Of a DNA stretch of 64,000 nucleotides, positions 1-8,168 are shown piece by piece. Source of the DNA: Roseiarcus fermentans (GTDB lineage: Bacteria; Pseudomonadota; Alphaproteobacteria; Rhizobiales; Beijerinckiaceae); NCBI RefSeq assembly GCF_003315135.1, contig NZ_QNRK01000010.1:1-64000 (forward strand), read 5' to 3'. Position 1 is the stretch's first letter. The number at the start of each line of letters is the position of its first letter. The notes under the pieces were generated by a model that saw only the letters and a list, made by a program, of their open reading frames with translations, was not told the origin of the DNA and made no database searches. The translations under genes and the position numbers were made by a program.

Positions 1-224
1 AGCGGCTTGTACCAGTCCGCCATCACGACCGCGGTCTTGGCCTGGTCGAAATGCCAGAATTCCGCTTCCCACAGCGGCTTGTAATGGAAGTTCGCGGTCG
101 CCTGGACGTCGAGCGTCGCCTCCTGGTAGCGCGACGCCGGCTTGTCCGCGCCGAGCCGGCGCGCGACGTGGCCGAAGGTCTGCCGCTTCGGCTCGAGATC
201 AATGGTCTTGATTTGAACGGTCAC
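1..224 (-). CDS. dmpL: Phenol hydroxylase oxygenase subunit P1 (beta-type), partial
   Basis: This is the N-terminal 74 residues of the P1 (DmpL-type) subunit of a multicomponent phenol hydroxylase; the rest lies beyond the left edge. The start VTVQIKTIDLEPKRQTFG, then ASRYQEATLD and NFHYKPLWE, matches DmpL-family N termini as I remember them. P1 is the beta-type subunit that packs against the diiron oxygenase subunit P3 in an enzyme turning phenol into catechol. The start is a GTG at 224-222 with a GGAGGA Shine-Dalgarno just upstream. The small P0 gene (dmpK), which usually precedes dmpL, is not seen upstream. The catechol product is the substrate of the dioxygenase at 4116-5045. Family assignment is strong; subunit integrity cannot be judged. 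Confidence 0.85.
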   Translation of the reverse strand, partial: MTVQIKTIDLEPKRQTFGHVARRLGADKPASRYQEATLDVQATANFHYKPLWEAEFWHFDQAKTAVVMADWYKP

Positions 225-494
225 GTGATTTCCTCCGGGCGCAGATGGGCGAGCGACCGCCGTTCGGCGGCGGTCTGCGCGCCATCTCGATTGGATGTCT
301 GAAGCCGTGCGGGAGGCGTCCCCCATGCGTCGCCGCGTCTCCGGCGCGAGCCGTTTCCCTTTCCCTCCGCCGCGCCGCCCCGGCGATTTTTTCCATTGCG
401 TGTTGTTGTAAGTGGACTTTAACGGCGGCGCGGAACCTAGAAAAATACTATCTTTGACGAATTTCCATACCCGCCGGGTATGCCTGGACCCTAT
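225..494. other. Intergenic promoter region of the phenol hydroxylase operon
   Basis: No gene is seen here. The stretch separates the 3' end of the aldolase gene from the GTG of the phenol hydroxylase operon. Positions 400-465 are AT-richer than their surroundings and follow the LysR-type palindrome at 466-482 in the direction of transcription, so the operon promoter probably lies there. I could not pick clear -35/-10 boxes, and no TGGCAC-N5-TTGC sigma-54 element was seen. Confidence 0.6.
466..482. promoter_or_regulatory. LysR-type operator 1 (upstream of phenol hydroxylase)
   Basis: CATACCCGCCGGGTATG is a perfect 17-bp palindrome containing ATAC-N7-GTAT, the T-N11-A geometry of LysR binding sites. 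The same ATAC-N7-GTAT core recurs at 2588-2602 and 3608-3622. It lies about 240 bp before the phenol hydroxylase start and 13 bp beyond the dmpG stop. Confidence 0.75.
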
Positions 495-1556
495 CTAGGT
501 CGCCGCGCGCTCTTCGACCTTCAGCCCGCGCTCCTTCGCCATCGTCATCGCGGTGTCCTCGATCATGTCCTCCTGACCGGCGATCATCTTCTTGCGCCCG
601 AGTTCGACGAGGATGTCGCGGGCCGGAACGCCGAAACGCTGCGACGCCCGCTTGGCGTGCAGCAGGAAGGTCGAATAGACGCCCGCAAAGCCGAGGGTCA
701 GCGACGAACGGTCGACGCGCACGATGTGATCCATCATCGGCGCGACCAGGTCTTCGGCGGCGTCCATCAGCTTGAACAGGTCGACGCCGGTGACGATCCC
801 CATCCGCTCGCAGACGGCGGCGAAGACTTCGAGCGGCGCGTTGCCTGCACCGGCGCCGAGTCCGGCGAGCGACGCGTCGATGCGGGTCGCGCCGTATTCG
901 ATGGCGGTGAGCGAGTTGGCGATCCCCATTCCGAGGTTATGATGGCCGTGGAAGCCGATCTCGGTTTCCGGCTTCAGACCGTCGCGCAGGGCGCCGATCC
1001 GCGCCTTGACGTCCTCCGGAAGCAGATAGCCCGCCGAATCCGTCACGTAGATGATGTTCGCGCCGTAGGACTCCATCAGCTTGCCCTGCTCGACGATGCC
1101 CTCGGGGGTGTTGAGGTGCGCCATCATCAGGAAGCCAGACGTGTCCATGCCGAGCTTTCGGGCGTAACCGATGTGCTGGCGGGCGGTGTCGGCCTCGGTG
1201 CAGTGGGTCGCGCAATGGACGGCGCGCGCGCCGCAGTCATAGGCGGACTGCAGCTCCTGCATCGTCCCGAGGCCCGGGATCAGCAGCACCGAGACGCGCG
1301 CCCGCTTCATCTTCGGGGCGACGGCGGAGATGTACTCCTCGTTCGAGTGCGGGGCGCGGCCGTGCTGGACCGAATTGCCGCCGAGGCCGGCGCCGTGGGT
1401 CACCTGCAGCAGCGGCACGCCCGCTTCGTCCAGGGCGGTCGCGATCGCGACCATCTGGTCGATGGATATCTGCTCGCGCTTGGCGTGCATGCCGTCGCGC
1501 AAGGTCATGTCGTGCAGGACGATCTTGCGGCCGTTGAGGGAATAGTGCTCGGACAT
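495..1556 (-). CDS. dmpG: 4-hydroxy-2-oxovalerate aldolase
   Basis: This 353-residue protein is the final enzyme of the meta pathway, cleaving 4-hydroxy-2-oxovalerate to pyruvate and acetaldehyde. It has the DRE-TIM aldolase barrel: TLRDGMH near the N terminus carries the conserved Arg-Asp, and [10 protein letters not shown] carries the metal-binding His pair. Length matches DmpG/BphI/MhpE enzymes. The ATG at 1556 overlaps the TGA of dmpF by one base (TGATG); a GTG three bases upstream is an alternative. The known DmpG-DmpF complex channels acetaldehyde directly, and the coupled gene order here fits that arrangement. Confidence 0.95.
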   Translation of the reverse strand: MSEHYSLNGRKIVLHDMTLRDGMHAKREQISIDQMVAIATALDEAGVPLLQVTHGAGLGGNSVQHGRAPHSNEEYISAVAPKMKRARVSVLLIPGLGTMQELQSAYDCGARAVHCATHCTEADTARQHIGYARKLGMDTSGFLMMAHLNTPEGIVEQGKLMESYGANIIYVTDSAGYLLPEDVKARIGALRDGLKPETEIGFHGHHNLGMGIANSLTAIEYGATRIDASLAGLGAGAGNAPLEVFAAVCERMGIVTGVDLFKLMDAAEDLVAPMMDHIVRVDRSSLTLGFAGVYSTFLLHAKRASQRFGVPARDILVELGRKKMIAGQEDMIEDTAMTMAKERGLKVEERAAT

Positions 1557-2470
1557 CACGCAGCCTTCGTCGCTTTGAGTTGGATCGCGCCGGACAGGAT
1601 CTCTTCAGCGAACATTTCGGCCGTCCGAGTCGCGGCTGCGGTCATGATGTCGAGATTGCCGGCGTAGCGGGGCAGGTAATCGCCGAGACCCGCCACCTCC
1701 AGGAACACCGCGACGCGCTTGCCGTCGAAGATCGGCCCGTTCACCAGCCGGTAGCCGGGCACGTATCTCTGCACCTCGCCGATCATGGCGCGAATGGAGT
1801 CGCCGATGCGTGTGGCGTCCGGTTCGTCGTCCGTCAGGCAATAGATCGTGTTGCGCATGATCATCGGCGGCTCGGCCGGATTGATGATCGCGAGCGCCTT
1901 GCCCGTCCGGGCGCCGCCGACGACGCAGATGGCGTTGGAGGTCGTGTAAGTGAACTCGTCGAGATTGGCGCGGGTGCCGGGGCCGACCGACTTCGAGGCG
2001 AGGCTCGCGACGATCTCGGCGTAGTCGACCGGCTGGACCCGCGACACCGCGCTAACGATCGGGATCGTCGCCTGACCGGCGCAGGAAATCATGTTGACGT
2101 TCATTTCGAGCCTGGCCGCGTGCTCGCGCAGATTGACCGGCGGCACGCACAAGGGGCCGATGGCGGCCGGTGTCAGGTCGATCATCATGACGCCGAGCTC
2201 GTTGAGCTTGCGGCTGTTCTCGGCGTGAACGTAGGCGCTGGTGGCGTCGAAGGCGATCTGAATCCCGTCCGCCTTCACGTGGGGAATGAGGCCGTCGACC
2301 CCTGCCGCCGTCGTCTTCAGCCCCATCTCGCGGGCTCGCGCGAGCCCCTCGGAGGTCGGGTCGATGCCGACCATCCACACCGGCTCAAGTGTCTCGCTTC
2401 GGCGGATCTTGTAGATGAGGTCGGTTCCGATGTTGCCGGAACCGATCAAAGCGCACTTGACCTTGTCCAT
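1556..2470 (-). CDS. dmpF: Acetaldehyde dehydrogenase (acylating)
   Basis: This 304-residue enzyme converts acetaldehyde plus CoA and NAD+ to acetyl-CoA, working as a complex with the aldolase DmpG encoded next to it. A Rossmann motif GSGNIGTD lies at residues 10-17, and the catalytic cysteine is Cys130 in [10 protein letters not shown]. Length is typical for DmpF/BphJ/MhpF. It is the first gene of a two-gene operon dmpF-dmpG, transcribed leftward. Its promoter region (2471-2616) contains a LysR-type palindrome. Confidence 0.95.
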   Translation of the reverse strand: MDKVKCALIGSGNIGTDLIYKIRRSETLEPVWMVGIDPTSEGLARAREMGLKTTAAGVDGLIPHVKADGIQIAFDATSAYVHAENSRKLNELGVMMIDLTPAAIGPLCVPPVNLREHAARLEMNVNMISCAGQATIPIVSAVSRVQPVDYAEIVASLASKSVGPGTRANLDEFTYTTSNAICVVGGARTGKALAIINPAEPPMIMRNTIYCLTDDEPDATRIGDSIRAMIGEVQRYVPGYRLVNGPIFDGKRVAVFLEVAGLGDYLPRYAGNLDIMTAAATRTAEMFAEEILSGAIQLKATKAA

Positions 2471-2584
2471 GACGCTCCCTTCCCGCCCAAGCCCGCCGAG
2501 GCTCGCGCTCCGGCGGGGTGTTCTGGGCCGGCAGCATTAGGGGCGGGCGAGGAGGTCCGTCCAATACCGATTGGCGCCGTTCCC

Positions 2585-2603
2585 CATACCGGCGGGGTAT
2601 GGA
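2585..2603. promoter_or_regulatory. LysR-type operator 2 (upstream of dmpFG)
   Basis: CCATACC-N5-GGTATGG is an inverted repeat with the same ATAC-N7-GTAT core and spacing as the sites at 466-482 and 3608-3622. It lies about 115 bp upstream of the dmpF start, between dmpF and the lysR stop codon. Confidence 0.75.
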
Positions 2604-2616
2604 GCGCCGCGAGGGT

Positions 2617-3537
2617 TCACAGCACGTGGGGGTCGCCGACGACGTCGTTCTCCCGCCGGAACTCTTCGAGCACGCCGAGAAATTCCGCGAGGATGGGCGA
2701 ATTGTCCTCCAGGCAGTAGAGGCAGGTGACGTCGAGCATCGTCGGCGGCGATTCGGTCATGGGGAGGTAGACGACGCCGTCAGCGCGAAAATACTTCACC
2801 GACTCCGGCACGATGCAGACCCCGAAGCCGCTCGCTACGAGCGCGACCCCGGTGGTGGCTTCGCCGACCTCCTGGGCGATGTGCGGGACGAACCCGTGCC
2901 GCTGACACAGGCTTGCGACGAAATCGTTGAAATTCGGCCGCGCCACCTTCGGGAACAGGACAAACGGCGAGTCGACCAGTTCGGCGATGGAGACTTCCGC
3001 CCGGCCCGCCAGGGGATCCGACTCCGGCACCACGATGTAGAGCCGCTCCCACATCACCACGCGCGACGCGATGTCCGGGTAACGGGGGACGAGCCGGTTG
3101 AATCCGACGTTGATCCGCCTCTGCCGCAACGCCTCGACCTGCGCGTCCTTGGTCATCGGGTGCAGGACGATCTTCACTTCGGGGAAGGCGGCACGGAACT
3201 TCCTCAGCACCCGCGGGATGATGTCGTACATCCCGGAGCCGAAGATCCCGACGTCGAGCCTGCCGATGCGGCCCTGCGCGGCTCGGCGAGTCCGCTCCGA
3301 GGCGAGGTCGACGAGCGACAGGATGTTTCGCGCTTCCTCGTAAAGAGTCCTGCCCGCGTCCGTCAGCTCGACCCCCTTGACCGAGCGCACGAACAGAACC
3401 GCTCCGAGATCCTCTTCGAGCTGCTGGATCTGGCGGGTGAGGGGCGGCTGCGAAATGTTCAGGGCGACCGCGGCGCGGCCGATGCTGAGCTCCTTCGCCA
3501 CGGCGACGAAGTACTTCAGATGCCTGAGCTCGATCAT
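2617..3537 (-). CDS. LysR-family transcriptional regulator of the meta pathway (inferred)
   Basis: This 306-residue protein has an N-terminal winged helix-turn-helix (LRHLKYFVAVAKELSIGRAA, then LNISQPPLTRQIQQLEEDLG) followed by a LysR substrate-binding domain. It resembles the CatM/BenM branch that senses aromatic-pathway intermediates. It sits between the two catabolic operons and is divergent from the ferredoxin/dioxygenase operon. One of three identical-geometry palindromes lies in its own promoter region, so it probably autoregulates and activates all three units. The inducer is unknown; phenol, catechol or a ring-cleavage product are candidates. Phenol meta pathways are more often controlled by sigma-54 activators such as DmpR. 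Confidence 0.9.
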   Translation of the reverse strand: MIELRHLKYFVAVAKELSIGRAAVALNISQPPLTRQIQQLEEDLGAVLFVRSVKGVELTDAGRTLYEEARNILSLVDLASERTRRAAQGRIGRLDVGIFGSGMYDIIPRVLRKFRAAFPEVKIVLHPMTKDAQVEALRQRRINVGFNRLVPRYPDIASRVVMWERLYIVVPESDPLAGRAEVSIAELVDSPFVLFPKVARPNFNDFVASLCQRHGFVPHIAQEVGEATTGVALVASGFGVCIVPESVKYFRADGVVYLPMTESPPTMLDVTCLYCLEDNSPILAEFLGVLEEFRRENDVVGDPHVL

Positions 3538-3607
3538 CCGTCCTCCCCCGTCGTTCCGGCGCTGGCCGGAGGGAGACCCTCGGGACGGCCGCCGACGCCG
3601 CGGGGCG

Positions 3608-3622
3608 ATACTCTATCGGTAT
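3608..3622. promoter_or_regulatory. LysR-type operator 3 (lysR / ferredoxin divergent region)
   Basis: ATACTCTATCGGTAT has the ATAC-N7-GTAT arrangement of operators 1 and 2, though the inner arms are less symmetrical. It lies 70 bp upstream of the LysR start and about 90 bp before the ferredoxin start, the usual position for a LysR site serving a divergent pair. Confidence 0.7.
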
Positions 3623-3711
3623 GAATCCAGGCCGCCAAAAGTATTTTTGGGCGCTTCCTTCTCATGCCAAACCTCCCCGCGGAAAACACCCAGCGAGCGC
3701 GCGGGGACGGG

Positions 3712-4116
3712 ATGGAAACGACTCACAGCGAAATGACCAGCGGGCAAGCGGACTGCGTTCCGTCCTTCGTGACCGTCTTCATCGCCAACAGCGGCGAGAC
3801 CGGCCGGTGCCGGACCGACGAGAGCCTGCTCGAGGGCCTGAGGCGCCTGGGAAAGCGCGGCGTGCCGGTCGGCTGCCGCGGCGGCGGCTGCAGCGTCTGC
3901 AAGGTCGAGGTCGTGAGCGGGCGCTATGCCCGGTTCCGCCCGATGAGCCGCGAATACGTGAACGACAGGGATCTTGCCGAAGGCCGCGTGCTCGCCTGCT
4001 GCATCCGACCCGTTTCGGCCCTGGAGGTCAGGGCCATCGGCAGGATGGGCGATCGCCTGGCCGCAACGGACAAGACGACAACCGGCGCAACGCGCCTCAT
4101 CGCGGAGGAAAGATAA
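3712..4116 (+). CDS. dmpQ: 2Fe-2S ferredoxin (XylT/DmpQ-like)
   Basis: This 134-residue protein carries a plant-type [2Fe-2S] site, CRGGGCSVC, with the fourth ligand in LACC about 30 residues later. In TOL and dmp pathways this ferredoxin re-reduces the active-site iron of catechol 2,3-dioxygenase after oxidative inactivation. The gene lies directly upstream of the dioxygenase, and its TAA overlaps the next ATG by one base (TAATG). I prefer the ATG at 3712, preceded by GGGGACGGG. ATGs at 3664 (no ribosome site) and 3733 are also in frame. The first roughly 20 residues are unlike the family and may not all be translated. Confidence 0.85.
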   Translation: METTHSEMTSGQADCVPSFVTVFIANSGETGRCRTDESLLEGLRRLGKRGVPVGCRGGGCSVCKVEVVSGRYARFRPMSREYVNDRDLAEGRVLACCIRPVSALEVRAIGRMGDRLAATDKTTTGATRLIAEER

Positions 4117-5045
4117 TGGCCATCACTGGTGTTTTGCGGCCCGGGCATGCCCAGCTGCGCGTGCTGAACCTCGAGGAGGACGTCAAGTTCTACCGTGACG
4201 TGCTCGGTCTCGTCGAAATGGGGCGCGACTCTTATGGACGCGTCTATTTCAAGGGGTGGGACGAGCGCGATCACCACAGCCTCGTCATTCGTCAGGCGGA
4301 TCGCGCCGGCATCGACCTGTTCGCGTTCAAGGTCGACGGCGTCGCGACGCTCGACAAGCTTGAGGGCGATCTGAACGCTTACGGCGTCGAGACGAAGCGC
4401 ATTCCGGCCGGCGAGATGCTGAACACCGGCGAGCGCGTCAGCTTCGTCATTCCCAACGGGCACACGATCGAACTCTATGCGGAAAAGAAGGACGTCGGCA
4501 ACGGGCTCGGATACATGAACCCCGAACCGTGGAACGCGGCGGCGGAGAAGGGCATCGCGCCGACCCGGATGGACCACGCGCTGCTCGGCGGCGTCGATCT
4601 CGACGGCGCGCGCGACATCTTCGTCAATGTGCTCGGCTTCTATCTGGTCGAGGAGGTGGTCGCCGAGGACGGAAAGACCCAGATCGCCGTCTGGCTGAGT
4701 TGCTCGACCAAGACCCACGACATCGCCTTCGTCCGCGCGCCGGAGGACGGCAAACTTCACCATGTCTCCTACTGGCTCGAGACCTGGGAGAAGGTTCTCC
4801 GCGCCGCCGACATCATGTCGATGAACCGCGTCCCGGTCGACATCGGCCCGACGCGCCACGGCATCACCCGCGGCGCGACGATCTACGCCTTCGATCGCTC
4901 GGGCAACCGGTTCGAGACCTTCTCCGGCGGCTACATCGCCTATCCCGACATGCATCCGCTGACCTGGCCGATCGACCACCTGCCGGAGGGCCTCGATTTC
5001 GCGCAGCGCAAGCTGCACGAGACGTTCCTGACCGTGTTCAGCTGA
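4116..5045 (+). CDS. dmpB: Catechol 2,3-dioxygenase
   Basis: This 309-residue extradiol dioxygenase opens catechol at the meta position to give 2-hydroxymuconic semialdehyde. It has two vicinal-oxygen-chelate domains. The Fe(II) ligands are visible at about His154 (RMDHALLGG), His215 (KLHHVSYWLE) and Glu267 (NRFETFSGG), matching the known XylE ligands. Length and N terminus match the XylE/DmpB class. A strong GGAGGAA lies just before the ATG. The gene is translationally coupled to the upstream ferredoxin. Confidence 0.96.
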   Translation: MAITGVLRPGHAQLRVLNLEEDVKFYRDVLGLVEMGRDSYGRVYFKGWDERDHHSLVIRQADRAGIDLFAFKVDGVATLDKLEGDLNAYGVETKRIPAGEMLNTGERVSFVIPNGHTIELYAEKKDVGNGLGYMNPEPWNAAAEKGIAPTRMDHALLGGVDLDGARDIFVNVLGFYLVEEVVAEDGKTQIAVWLSCSTKTHDIAFVRAPEDGKLHHVSYWLETWEKVLRAADIMSMNRVPVDIGPTRHGITRGATIYAFDRSGNRFETFSGGYIAYPDMHPLTWPIDHLPEGLDFAQRKLHETFLTVFS

Positions 5046-5087
5046 TCGCCCGCCGCGAGCCCGACCGAAAAGAGAAGTCCCTCTCCG

Positions 5088-6566
5088 ATGCCTGACGCCA
5101 ACGCCCCGCTCGCCTCGATCCGCAACTTCATCGACGGCCAGTTCGTCGACGGCTCCGGAGGGAAGGCGTTCGAGAAACGGTCGCCGCTCGACAACAGGGT
5201 GACCGCGTCGGTGGCGGAAGCCTCGCGGGCGGACGTCGACCGGGCCGTCGCCTCGGCCCGGTCGGCGCTCAAGGGACCGTGGCCCAGGCTGTCGGGCGCC
5301 GATCGCGCCGACATCCTCCTCAAGGTCGCCGACGAAATGACGCGCCGGCATGCCGACTTCGTCGAGGCTGAAATCGCCGACACCGGAATGCCGCGGGTGG
5401 TCGCCGATCCGATGTGCGGTCGCGGCGCGGCCAATTTCAGGGTGTTCGCCGACGTCGTGAAGACGGTTCCGACGGAGTTCTTCGAGACGTTCACCCCGGA
5501 CGGGCGTGGCGCGATGAACTACGGGCTGCGCCGCCCGGTCGGCGTCGTCGCCGTCGTCTGCCCCTGGAACGCTCCGCTGCTGCTGATGACGTGGAAGGTG
5601 GCGCCCGCGCTCGCCTGCGGCGCCACGGTCGTCGTCAAGCCTTCGGAGGAGACGCCGCGGACCGCGGCGCTGCTCGGCGAGGTCATGAACGCCGCCGGCG
5701 TCCCGAAAGGGGTCTACAACGTCGTCCACGGCTTCGGCCCGAATTCGACCGGCGAGTTCCTGACCACCCACCAGGACGTCGACGCCATCACCTTCACCGG
5801 GGAAACCCGCACCGGAGAGGCGATCATGAAAGCCGCCGCGGTCGGCGCGCGGCCGGTCTCCCTCGAAATGGGCGGCAAGAACCCCGCCGTCGTGTTCGCC
5901 GACGCCGACCTCGACTCGGCGATCGAAGGGACGATGCGCTCGGCCTTCTCCAACACCGGGCAGGTCTGCCTCGGCACCGAGCGCGTCTATGTCGAGCGTC
6001 CGCTGTTCGGCGCCTTCGTCGCGGCGCTGAAGGCCGCGGCCGAGTCCTTGCGCATCGGGCCGCCCGACGATCCGGCGTCGCGCCTCGGGCCGCTGATCTC
6101 GCTCGAGCACAAGCGCAAGGTGCTGTCGTACTACGCCAAGGCGGCGGAAGCGGGCGCGACCCTCGTCACCGGCGGCGGCGTTCCGGACATGCCGGGCGCG
6201 CTCGCGGACGGCGCCTGGGTGCAGCCGACCATCTGGACCGGCCTGCCCGACGACGCGGCCGTCTGTACGGAAGAGATCTTCGGTCCCTGCTGCCACATTT
6301 TCCCCTTCGACTCCGAGGAGGAGGCCATCGAGCGGGCCAACGCGACGAACTACGGTCTGTCGGCCGCCGTCTGGACGCGCGACCTCGCACGCGCCCACAG
6401 GATGGCGGCGGAGATCGAAGCGGGCGTCGTCTGGGTCAACTCCTGGTTCCTGCGCGATCTGCGCACCGCCTTCGGCGGCGCCAAGCACTCGGGCATCGGC
6501 CGCGAAGGCGGCGTCCACTCCCTCGAATTCTACACCGAGCTGAAGAATGTCTGCGTCAAGCTCTGA
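5088..6566 (+). CDS. dmpC: 2-hydroxymuconic semialdehyde dehydrogenase
   Basis: This 492-residue aldehyde dehydrogenase oxidises the ring-cleavage product to 4-oxalocrotonate with NAD+, the first step of the oxalocrotonate branch. Catalytic residues are visible: Asn161 in CPWNAPL, Glu260 in LEMGGKNP and Cys294 in GQVCLGTE. The C-terminal SGIGREGGVHSLEFYTELKN is typical of HMSD enzymes. It lies 42 bp after the dioxygenase. Its last 20 bp overlap the start of the hydratase gene. Confidence 0.95.
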   Translation: MPDANAPLASIRNFIDGQFVDGSGGKAFEKRSPLDNRVTASVAEASRADVDRAVASARSALKGPWPRLSGADRADILLKVADEMTRRHADFVEAEIADTGMPRVVADPMCGRGAANFRVFADVVKTVPTEFFETFTPDGRGAMNYGLRRPVGVVAVVCPWNAPLLLMTWKVAPALACGATVVVKPSEETPRTAALLGEVMNAAGVPKGVYNVVHGFGPNSTGEFLTTHQDVDAITFTGETRTGEAIMKAAAVGARPVSLEMGGKNPAVVFADADLDSAIEGTMRSAFSNTGQVCLGTERVYVERPLFGAFVAALKAAAESLRIGPPDDPASRLGPLISLEHKRKVLSYYAKAAEAGATLVTGGGVPDMPGALADGAWVQPTIWTGLPDDAAVCTEEIFGPCCHIFPFDSEEEAIERANATNYGLSAAVWTRDLARAHRMAAEIEAGVVWVNSWFLRDLRTAFGGAKHSGIGREGGVHSLEFYTELKNVCVKL

Positions 6567-7347
6567 CCGCGCCGCGCTGATCGAGACGCTCGGCGACGAA
6601 CTCCACCAGGCGCTGGTCGCGCGGGCGCCGATCGCGCCGCTCTCGGGCCGCTGCCTCGGGCTGACGATCGAGGACGCCTACCGCATCCAGGAGCGGATGC
6701 TGTCGCACCGGCTCGCCGCCGGCGAGCGGGTGATCGGCAAGAAGGTCGGGGCGACGTCGAAAGCGGTTCAGTCGCTGCTCGACGTCCACCAGCCGGACTT
6801 CGGACTGCTCCTCTCGGGCATGCTGTACAACACGGGCGAGACGGTTCCCATGTCCCGGCTGATCCAGCCGCGCGCCGAGGGCGAGATCGCGTTCCTGCTC
6901 GGGCGCGACCTCGTCGGACCACGGCTCACCGTGGCGGACGTGCTGGCCTCGACCGACTGGCTGCTGCCGTGTTTCGAGATCGTCGATTCGCGAATTGAAG
7001 CCTGGAAGATCGGCATCGTCGACACGGTCGCCGACAACGCCTCCTGCGGCGTCATCGCGCTCGGCCACGCCGCGCGCCGGCCGCGCGAGGTGGACCTCGA
7101 ACTCTGCGGCCTGGTGATCGAAAAGAACGGCGATGTCGCCGCGACCGGCGCCGGCGCCGCGGCGCTCGGCCACCCCGCCAACGCGGTTTGCTGGCTCGCC
7201 AATACGCTCGGCGCGCTCGGCGTTCCGCTGAAGGCCGGCGAGATCGTCCTCTCGGGCTCGCTCGCCACGCTCGTGCCGGTCGCAGCCGGCGACTGCGTGA
7301 GCATGACCATCGGCGGCCTCGGCGGCTGCTCGATCCGTTTCTCTTGA
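6547..7347 (+). CDS. dmpE: 2-hydroxypenta-2,4-dienoate hydratase
   Basis: This 266-residue member of the hydratase/decarboxylase family adds water to 2-hydroxypenta-2,4-dienoate to give 4-hydroxy-2-oxovalerate. It shows the family pattern of metal-binding acidic residues in EGEIAFLLGRDL and FEIVDSRIE, and the C-terminal GEIVLSGSLATLVPVAAGD. The ATG lies inside the end of dmpC (20-bp overlap), which implies translational coupling. It is a paralogue of the next gene, dmpH; in known systems the two proteins form a complex. Confidence 0.93.
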   Translation: MSASSSDRAALIETLGDELHQALVARAPIAPLSGRCLGLTIEDAYRIQERMLSHRLAAGERVIGKKVGATSKAVQSLLDVHQPDFGLLLSGMLYNTGETVPMSRLIQPRAEGEIAFLLGRDLVGPRLTVADVLASTDWLLPCFEIVDSRIEAWKIGIVDTVADNASCGVIALGHAARRPREVDLELCGLVIEKNGDVAATGAGAAALGHPANAVCWLANTLGALGVPLKAGEIVLSGSLATLVPVAAGDCVSMTIGGLGGCSIRFS

Positions 7348-7364
7348 CAGCCGCGACCGACGCC

Positions 7365-8153
7365 ATGCCTCTCGACGCCGCCACGATCGCCGAACTCGCC
7401 GACCATCTGGAGAGCGCGCAACGCGAAGCGCGCCCGGTTGCGCAGATTTCGATCGCCCATCCGGGCGTCGATATCGACGACGGCTACGCCATCCAATGGG
7501 CGATCCGTGCGCGCAAGGTCGCCCGCGGCGCCCGGATCGTCGGGATGAAGGCGGGGGTCACGTCGCGCGCCAAGATGCGGCAGGTCGGAATCGACACGCC
7601 GTCCTACGGCTTCCTCGCCGATTCCTTCGCCGCCCTCGACGGCGGCGAGATCGAGGCCGGTTCGCTGATCCACCCGCGCGTCGAGCCGGAATTCGCCTTC
7701 GTCCTGAAACGCGACGTCGAAGGGCCGGGCTGTCACGTCGGTGCGGTTCTCGCCGCCGCCGACTTCGTCATGCCCGGGCTGGAAATCATCGATTCGCGTT
7801 ACCGCGACTTCAAGTTCGACCTCCCCAGCGTCGTCGCCGACAATTCGTCGTCGGCGCGCTTCGTTCTCGGCGGGCGCTGCCGTCCGGCCGACGCGCTCGA
7901 TCTGGCGAGTTCGGGCCTCGTCATGGAGAAGAACGGCGAGGCCGTCGCCTACGGAGCGGGCGCAGCGGTGCTCGGCCATCCGGCCGCCGCCGTGGCGCTG
8001 ATCGCCAATCTGCTCGCGCGCCGCGGCGAGAAGCTCCGCGCAGGCGACATCGTGCTCACCGGCGGAGTCACCGAGGCCACGCCGGTGAAGGCGGGCGACC
8101 ATATCCGTCTCCGGGTGCAGGACCTCGGCTCCGTCACCATACGCTTCGCCTGA
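7365..8153 (+). CDS. dmpH: 4-oxalocrotonate decarboxylase
   Basis: This 262-residue paralogue of the preceding hydratase decarboxylates 2-oxo-3-hexenedioate to the pentadienoate. The core motifs are VEPEFAFVLKRDVEG, LEIIDSRYRDFKFD and GDIVLTGGVTEATPVKAGD; the last two separate decarboxylases from hydratases. The ATG at 7365 gives the family's usual length (about 264). A TTG at 7344, overlapping the dmpE stop, is an alternative. It is encoded beside its partner dmpE. Confidence 0.93.
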   Translation: MPLDAATIAELADHLESAQREARPVAQISIAHPGVDIDDGYAIQWAIRARKVARGARIVGMKAGVTSRAKMRQVGIDTPSYGFLADSFAALDGGEIEAGSLIHPRVEPEFAFVLKRDVEGPGCHVGAVLAAADFVMPGLEIIDSRYRDFKFDLPSVVADNSSSARFVLGGRCRPADALDLASSGLVMEKNGEAVAYGAGAAVLGHPAAAVALIANLLARRGEKLRAGDIVLTGGVTEATPVKAGDHIRLRVQDLGSVTIRFA

Positions 8154-8168
8154 CCGGGGATTAGGACG

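Noticed and set aside
225-494. Sigma-54 promoter of DmpR type before the phenol hydroxylase operon
   Set aside because: No TGGCAC-N5-TTGC-like element was found. The LysR-type palindrome explains the region better.
3924-6518. 864-codon open frame on the minus strand
   Set aside because: It is antisense to the ferredoxin, dioxygenase and dehydrogenase genes, all with clear catalytic motifs. High GC content keeps such frames open.
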